A stretch of DNA of 64,000 nucleotides from Mantis religiosa (taxonomy: Eukaryota > Arthropoda > Insecta > Mantodea > Mantidae): NCBI GenBank assembly GCA_030765055.1, contig CM060947.1, positions 106,312,564-106,376,563 on the forward strand, in the 5' to 3' direction. Numbering within the stretch: position 1 is the stretch's first letter; every line of letters starts with the position of its first letter. Both the position numbers and the translations under genes were made by a program. The notes beneath the pieces are model-generated. The model saw only the letters and a program-made list of their open reading frames with translations, ran no database searches and was not told the DNA's origin. This document shows positions 57,686 to 64,000 of the stretch, piece by piece.

Positions 57686-58009
57686 CAAAATAAACAATTA
57701 AAGTAAACATTTTAAACAAGTTATTGATTATAAAATTGTAGAATGTAAGATTCTTCTGGACTAATGTTTTTAAAATATTTCAAAAATAATTTTGAAGAAA
57801 ATAGAATGTAGGAGGGTTTATTACTAAAATCAGAATTTAGTGGTTTCTAGAATTGAGGAATGAAAGATTTGAAATTATCTGTAACACTAAAAGCGATTCT
57901 ATATCATTATAATATAAACATAACATTTTATGAACTCATTTATCTGAAATCTTAGTTTTAATACCCAATAAAGGACAATATCACTTTATTACAACATAGT
58001 TCAAAAGTA

Positions 58010-59167
58010 CAGGGTGTTCCAGACAAAACACCCCAATTTCAACTGTCTGTAATACTACACATTATCAATACGTTAAGAAGATTGATTCAACAATAAGTAC
58101 CTATGGGTATGAAGCTTTTTTGTGCAATTATATCATTTCTACATGTGCCCCACAAGTGGCACGAAGGATATCTGGTTGATACTCCATTTGTCTCTAGGTA
58201 GCCTGTTGTATCTATGGCCTAATTCTCTTAATAGGACTCTAATCCTTTTTTGAAGCCATTCTAGAGTTGTCACTTTGGTCGAGTACACCTTGTTTTTAAC
58301 ATACTGACACATGAAGAACTCCAGGGGGTAATATCAGGCACACAGTGTGGCCAGGGAATTGGACTACCTCTCCCAAATCATCTTTGTGGAAATCAAATCA
58401 TCATCTTTTGTGTTCCAGACTTCATATGCCAATGTGGAGGAGCTCTGCCCTGTTGGAAGAGCAGTTTTGGGTGTTCATGTCTTAACTGAGAGAACACCAG
58501 TGATAGTTGCCCTCTTGAACAAAAAAGTCAATAATTTCATCTTTCATTAAGCCAAAGCAAATGTTGAACTTTGGGGTCTTATTAATACTCATAGTATCTT
58601 GAGGATACTCACTAGCCCCAAATCTACATGTTATGTTTATTGACCTTACCACTGAGGTGAAATATATATGAAAACATAACGTTGTCCAAAAAGTTGTTCT
58701 CTATCTCGATATGCTGGAGAATATTTTTGCAAATGCTGCTTATTTTGGGTTATCCATGGGTTTAATGTCATGTAATAGTTGTAATTTATAAGCATAATGC
58801 TTATATGCTTGTGTAGAATATCATGGACACTTGATTTTGGAAGTGCAGGCTCATGTGTGTTCTCTAGATATCGGGAGGGGTTCTGTCGGGAGGGGTTCTG
58901 TGGTACTCTGCACAGTAACTCATTGAACTGCAATAATGGAGCCCAATTCATCCGATCACGACAGAGTTTGTGCTTTTTCAGCATTCATTGTCATTTGTTT
59001 ATATTTGCAATTGTTAGTACCTAAAACAACAGTTACATTGCCACAGCATTGCATAATTTAAATTTCCATAGCTGAGCTACATGAACAACTTAACAAGATT
59101 GTCTTGGTGGATAAATATTATTTTCTTTATAGGTTTTTCAAATTAGGGCATTAGTCTCGAACACCCG
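58010..59167 (-). mobile_element. 1158 bp Tc1/IS630-like DDE element with TIRs
   Basis: The ends CAGGGTGTTCCAGAC and (other strand) CGGGTGTTCGAGAC are inverted, with TA on both sides (58008-58009, 59168-59169). Minus-strand frames inside read FHLSGKVNKHN, EYPQDT, NKTPKFNICFGLMKDEIIDF and FVQEGNYHWCSLS. This follows the pattern FxLNGxVNxHNxRxW...KxxVWxGIxxxxIIGPFF of insect DDE transposases. The frames are shifted and stop-ridden. Confidence 0.8.
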
Positions 59168-59466
59168 TATTATTAAAAGTAATGCACCTAGGTTTTTACA
59201 CTTTTATTTGATTTTACATTACATCTGTGTCTATTTCTTCCTCAAGAACTATGTCGTCTTCATTTTTATCAGCCTGAAGTCCTAGATATTCTTGGTTTTC
59301 TAAAGCAGAATAAAACTGAGTAGTTAACTGTGTCTCATGCTTCTCCAAAAGATACTACTTCTGATGAGTGGCAGCCAATAAAGGAGGGCTGTGGGACTGC
59401 AGCCCACCCAGAGAAAATTTTAATTTTATTGTTGTTGCCTTAATTGCATAGATTGAATAGATTACA

Positions 59467-59468
<2 letters not shown>

Positions 59469-59520
<52 letters not shown>

Positions 59521-59563
59521 CGCGTGCATGCGTGCGCGTGTGCGTGCGTGTGCGTGTGTGCGT
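59469..59563 (+). repeat. (TG)n / (CG) dinucleotide repeat
   Basis: About 20 TG units run into CGCGCGCGCG and then mixed TGCG units. Alternating purine-pyrimidine sequence of this kind can form Z-DNA in vitro (general knowledge). Confidence 0.95.
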
Positions 59564-59879
59564 AATATATATTGTAAGTCATTATAACAAGTTCATTCAA
59601 CATTTTCACAGTGATTCAAATATATTTTTGTTCCTGACAGTAAAGAATAATCAAATGTGATTTTTTTATACTGGTATCAATGGTGTGATTGTAACAATTT
59701 TTATTGTTTTGTAAAATAGTATATAGTGTTAGCTATCAAACACCAAAATATTATGACCGCACGTGGTCTGTATGTACCTTTAAAAGATTAAATGCCCTAG
59801 TGTTGTATAGTAGCCATGCCCCCTTCTTTCTTAGCTTTTTCTTCACTCTGTACAAGATTTTTCCAGTCTATATGGACAG

Positions 59880-61040
59880 GTTGATTCTGAGGCTGCTAAA
59901 GAAGCTGTTGCTCATAACAGTACAGAAGATAAATAAATGGAACTGATCTATGTGTATCATGTGACAATACATGGATGAAACGTGGCCACACATCTCTGTA
60001 TGGAGTTTCAGCTGTAATAAGTGTAGATACAGGTAAAGTTTTAGATTTGCAAGTTATGAGCAAGTTTTGTCATGTGTGTATAAATAGAAAAAAAGATAAT
60101 GGTAAAGAAACTGAAGAAAAATGGCTGGAAATTCACAAGAAAACTTGTTCAAAAAACTTTAATGACAGTAATGGAACCTGCAGACATGATGATATTTTCT
60201 AGGTTACAAGAAAAACATAAGGTTAGATATACAAAATATCTAGGTGATGGTGATTCTAGTGCTTTTAAAACTGTACTAGAGAGCTACCCATATGGCCCCA
60301 ATGTAAAAATTGACAAACTTGAATGCATTGGCCATATACAGAAGAGAATGGGTGCTCATCTGAGAAAACTATGTCAAGAGATGAAGGGAAGAAAGCTCAA
60401 AGATGGTAAACCTATTGGTGAGAAAGGAAGATTGACACAGAAAGAAATAGGTGTACTGCAGAACTACAATGGAAGAAGAAACATTGAAAAATATGCAACG
60501 TGCAGTGTGGGACACCTATTTTCATAAACTGTCTACTAACGAAAACCCACAACATGGTCTTTGTGATGAATCTTGTTGTCCAGTGAAAAGAAATGAGCCA
60601 TATAACCATAGTCATAGTCTTCCATCAGCTCTCTTGGAATCTATAAAGCCCGCCTACCAATTCTTAGCACACCCAAACTTGCTAAAAAAGTGTCTCTATG
60701 GAGAGACACAAATTCCAAATGAAAGCCTCAACAGTGATATGCGAAAGGTGTCCCAAAACATCATTTGTGTCTTCCATAGTGGTGAAAATTGCTACATTTG
60801 ATGCTGCAGTAGTATTTAATGATGGGAATGTTGGCAGAAAGAAAGTTATGCATCAGTCAGGGTATCAACCTGGTGTGTTTATGGAAACAATTTTCGCAGA
60901 GTATCAACAACATTCCCATCGCTGGTGCAGAAAGAGCTATGAAATTAATGCAGAAAGAAGCAAGATGGAAGAGGAATTTAAAAAGAAAGGCTGAAGAAGA
61001 CCAGAATGAGGATACAGACTATGAATATGGGAAGTTTTGA
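59880..61040 (+). pseudogene. Mutator-like transposase pseudogene
   Basis: Successive frames give AAKEAVAHNSTEDK, CDNTWMKRGHTSLYGVSAVI with SVDTGKVLDLQVMSKFC, RYTKYLGDGDSSAFKTVLES, KLECIGHIQKRMGAHLRKLC, GRLTQKEIGVLQNYNG, KLSTNENPQHGLC, LLKKCLYGETQIPNESLNSD and a Lys-rich tail. This order matches the insect Mutator-like transposase family (DGTWQKRG...DTGKVLD...YGDGDSK...CIGHxQKR...GKTQNxNES). At least three frameshifts join the pieces. No TIR was recognised. Confidence 0.82.
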
Positions 61041-61072
61041 CTTAAAATTAAAAGGCAAACTGAATAATACTT

Positions 61073-61160
61073 ACACAAATAAAAATATTTAGTTACATTT
61101 CCCGTCATCAGCTTCTTAAGATAAGTGGAGAATATTAACTAAATATTTTTATTTGTGTAG
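61073..61160. repeat. Inverted repeat after the Mutator-like pseudogene
   Basis: ACACAAATAAAAATATTTAG at about 61073 is repeated inverted at about 61138-61159 (CTAAATATTTTTATTTGTGT), with roughly 42 bases between. Both arms are about 23 bases and perfect. Confidence 0.75.
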
Positions 61161-61774
61161 TGTTTGTTACTCCACTGTAAATAGCTTCATTTTCTGTGTA
61201 ATGAATACTTATTGTATTTTTAATTGCCTTTCCCTGTAACTTGCATTTTCTACAACTTCAACCCATTTTTCTCTGAAACTACTTCATCTACACTGGTGCA
61301 ATTAGCACACAGGTTTCTTATGCCACAATTAACATTTTGTTGGTCCTAGAATATAAGATTAAGCTCCAGATGGAATGTGATGATACAAAATATATGAAAT
61401 TATTTTAATTTTTAAAGGATGCATATGATTAACATTTTTTTTTTAAATTCTATACAGCTTCAATAAGAAATCTAAATCCAACAAATTCAGTTTTAGTGTG
61501 TTTTAAAATAACATACCAAATTTCAGAAAGATAGCATATGTGAATTTTTAAAAAAAATGGGCTTAAGTTTGTAAATATCTCTGCATATAGAAAAAAATAT
61601 GTAGCATTAGTTATAAACAATGGAAAATTATGAAAAAAAAATTGGGCATATTAACTGTATTATCTTAAATGAGTATACTAAGTTTCACTTCTCTAACTTG
61701 AAAACTTTGGATGTTATGGCTATTTATGTAAGACCCTGAATATTTGCATACGTCCCCCCTTAAGCATTATTCAC

Positions 61775-62165
61775 AGTGCAACAAGCCGCCAAAAACAATA
61801 TAGCAGGTATTTTGAGGACATGTTTCGCAAATCTTCGTTTGCATCTACGGCTCTTGTGCGACTGACGCTAGATCCAGCGGTGTGGGTAATTCTGGGGTTG
61901 TTGCTGCCATCTGTTGATTTAGTGATGAACTGAAATGTGGGATTCTCTTCTAGCGGGATTTCAAAGTTTATTAGTTGGTTTTTATGTTTTTCTATGTATA
62001 TCCTCTCCCATATGACGAGTTCACTATGTTTTTGTACGTATTTTAGTAATTCTGTGCTATCTTCAATTTCATGATTTTCAGACCAGAAATGAGCTGCTAT
62101 TGCGGACTTATCAATATTTTTGTATCTTAAGTGCCTGAAGTGTTCAGGTGTTTCAGTCCTGAAAT
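61775..62165 (-). pseudogene. Penelope-like element, GIY-YIG domain end and 3' tail
   Basis: A stop-free minus-strand frame from 62165 reads ETPEHFRHLRYKNIDKSAIA, AHFWSENHEIED, INFEIPLEENPTFQF, and ends with DANEDLRNMSSKYLLY and a stop near 61777. It parallels the nuclease C-terminus at 6888-6990. Its last 60 bases are the segment repeated in the palindromic units at 3.4 and 21.9 kb. The upstream part is cut off where the hAT sequence begins. Confidence 0.8.
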
Positions 62166-62184
62166 TTATACGAAATATGAGTGA

Positions 62185-64000
62185 ATATGTGACTGTGAAG
62201 TCAACAATTCCCTTTTCTGTTTTCCTTGCCTTTTATTTGGAATTGAAGACGACACAGCCAACATTGCATTGGTTCAAAAGGGAGTTTCAGACTTGAGGAA
62301 GCTATAGGAAAAATGTCATAAACATGAAATGTCCACAAGCCATGTTAATCACATGCTTAATTTTGCTACACCTGGGTCAGTAAATGTACAGACATGTTTA
62401 AGCCAAGCCTATAAGGAATCAATAGATCGTCACAACGATCAAGTCCAAAAAAAAAAAAAAATAGGGACATTCTTAAGATAATCAACTGTGTGAAATTTTG
62501 TGGTTATCACGAACTGCCCCTAAGAGGGCATGAAGAGCATGAAGGGTCACAAAATTAAGGGGTGTTCAGGGGGTGGATTAAATATACAAAAGAAATTGAT
62601 TCCCTATTAAAGCTCCATCTTAATGGTGACTCATTTTTTAAAGAAACGTCTAAGATAATACAAAATGAATTACTTCAGTGCTATCTGGAAGTTTGTAAAG
62701 AAAACATCTTAGAAGAAATTGATGCAGCAGACTATGTATCTGTTATGTCAGACGAAACTACAGATATTGTTGACATGTTTCAGCTTGTAATAATGCATTA
62801 GGTAGTCCTGTTGAGCGATTCTGGGGATTTTTTATACCGAATGGGAAAAATTCTGATGCAATTGCAGAAGTTATAATTTCTGAGCTTGGCAATACATTAA
62901 TAGAAAATAAGAACAAGCTTATAGGCTTCACTCAACTATAATTTAATAATTATAGGCCAAAGTTTTGATGGTGCAGCTTAATGAGCGGCACTATCAATGG
63001 AGTGCAAGCTAGAGTTGTGTACCCCAATGCTTACTTTGTGCATTGCTTAGCTCATCAACTAAATGTGATAATGGAAAGAGCTGCCAGGCAAAACACAAAA
63101 GCTGGGATTTTTTTAAAATCTTGTTGCTATACCCGCTGTTTGTTGCCGCTCTCCACACAGATCAGTTTAGATTCATGTGTTAAGAAGAGAATACCCAGTG
63201 GTGGATCAACGAGGTGGAACTGCAAATCCAGAACTGTAAATGTTGTTTACGAAAAGAAGGAGGCATTGAAAGAATGTTTTCAAATTTTGTCAGAATCAGA
63301 GACCTCAAGCACTGCAACAATAAATGAGGCAAGTGCTTTATTGGGGTATCTTGTTTCTGGCTTAATTTTTTCCATTTAGTTATGCCTCGTGTAGAAATAC
63401 TGTACAATCAACTATAGAATCGCCACATAGATGCTGCCAAAGTTCCAGTGTACGTATCTACTTTCACTGCTGAAATTATAAAAGTAAGAAACACGGTGGA
63501 GTCATGTGATTTGGCAGCAGAAAACCTACATAATAGAAAAAGTGTTATAAACACACCGACCAGAGCAACAGCAGCAGCCAAGGAAGTATGTGATGTTATA
63601 CTGTCACAATTGAATCTCCACTTCAAGTTTACAAAACATCTTTCTGTGTCTTCCCTACTACAAGATTCACAATTTGAGCAATTTAATTTGATATTTCCAG
63701 AAAATGCGTTCAGTGAATGCATAAAAATGTTCCCAGTGTTTGATAAGGATAAACTACATACAGAACTTTCAGTCATCTATTTAACAGAAGAATTCAGGAA
63801 TATTGCTGTTGCTGTAAAATTGTTTCAATATCTTAGAGCTAATAATCTTTCTTCCACTTTTTCTGAAGTGTTAAAACTTTTGAAAATAACTATTACTCTG
63901 CCTCTAACAAGTGAATCTGAGCGCTGTTTCTGCACACTGAAAAGAATTAAAACATTGCTTAGGAACACTATTGGAGAAGATAGATTAACTGCACTTGCTA
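62185..64000 (+). pseudogene. hAT transposase (TTF finger, DUF4371), broken, runs off right edge
   Basis: It starts CDCEVNNSLFCFPCLLFG (TTF-type zinc finger, C-x2-C), then a stop, then EKCHKHEMSTSHVNHMLNF (finger His pair). After a 15-A tract and shift come ILKIINCVKFCGYHELPLRG, YTKEIDSLLKLHLNGDSFFK, DAADYVSVMSDETTDIVD (first catalytic region of the RNase H fold), VERFWGFF, HCLAHQLNVIMERAA, then RTATAAAKEVCD-type text and PLTSESERCFCTLKRIKTLL (hAT dimerisation region). Stops, an A-tract slip and frame changes make it a pseudogene. It resembles the ZMYM1-like subgroup. Confidence 0.85.

Overview
The window looks like nuclear DNA from a large, AT-rich, transposon-dense animal genome, most likely an insect. 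The reasons are GT-AG introns of many kilobases, many tRNA-derived SINEs with target-site duplications (TSDs), and degraded non-LTR, Penelope, mariner, Harbinger, hAT and Mutator-like elements. I could not search databases. A cockroach- or termite-like (polyneopteran) source is my guess from the repeat style, not a demonstrated fact.

Two host genes can be supported. (1) On the minus strand, from about 28248 down through the left edge, lie six phase-compatible exons of a CDK5RAP3 (LZAP/C53) orthologue, the adaptor of the UFL1 UFM1-ligase complex. Exons 2-6 (17108-16934, 11728-11619, 6178-6050, 2671-2401, 374-259) are secure. A two-codon exon 1 (28248-28243) is proposed. Together they encode about the first 269 residues; the C-terminal half, including the UFM1-interacting DWG motifs, is off the left edge. 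(2) On the plus strand, two phase-matched exons (42472-42625 and 52885-53012) encode the N-terminus of a basic protein I do not recognise, across a 10.3 kb intron full of transposons. Its later exons were not found.

The rest is mobile DNA. From left to right: mariner and Tc1-like remnants (1.5, 4.0, 5.3, 11.8-13.1, 15.3 kb); a Penelope-like element (PLE) with YVDD reverse transcriptase and GIY-YIG nuclease signatures, split by a 170 bp palindromic insertion (6.9-7.9 kb); further PLE pieces (12.2, 14.8, 18.9, 61.9 kb) and PLE-associated fold-backs (3.3, 19.9, 21.9 kb); a probable solo LTR (18.1-18.7 kb); two adjacent dead LINEs (23.9-27.2 kb), the second carrying three SINE insertions with TSDs; a SINE-rich intergenic zone (28.5-41.3 kb), including a SINE within a SINE; a 370 bp (AAT)n array; a DDE transposase remnant (46.2-47.0 kb); LINE remnants (47.2-51.6 kb); a 2030 bp Harbinger element with TIRs and a TTA TSD; a 1158 bp DDE element with TIRs and a TA TSD; a Mutator-like transposase pseudogene; and a broken hAT transposase running off the right edge.

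I found no bacterial-type system, CRISPR array, operon or authentic tRNA gene. The most informative observations are the layered insertions, which allow relative dating, and the inverted PLE-derived units, one of which interrupts a PLE. Nothing here clearly amounts to a wholly new biological system. The best candidates for something undescribed are the plus-strand gene, a dispersed unclassified repeat family, and a repeat whose tRNA-like promoter sits at its downstream end.
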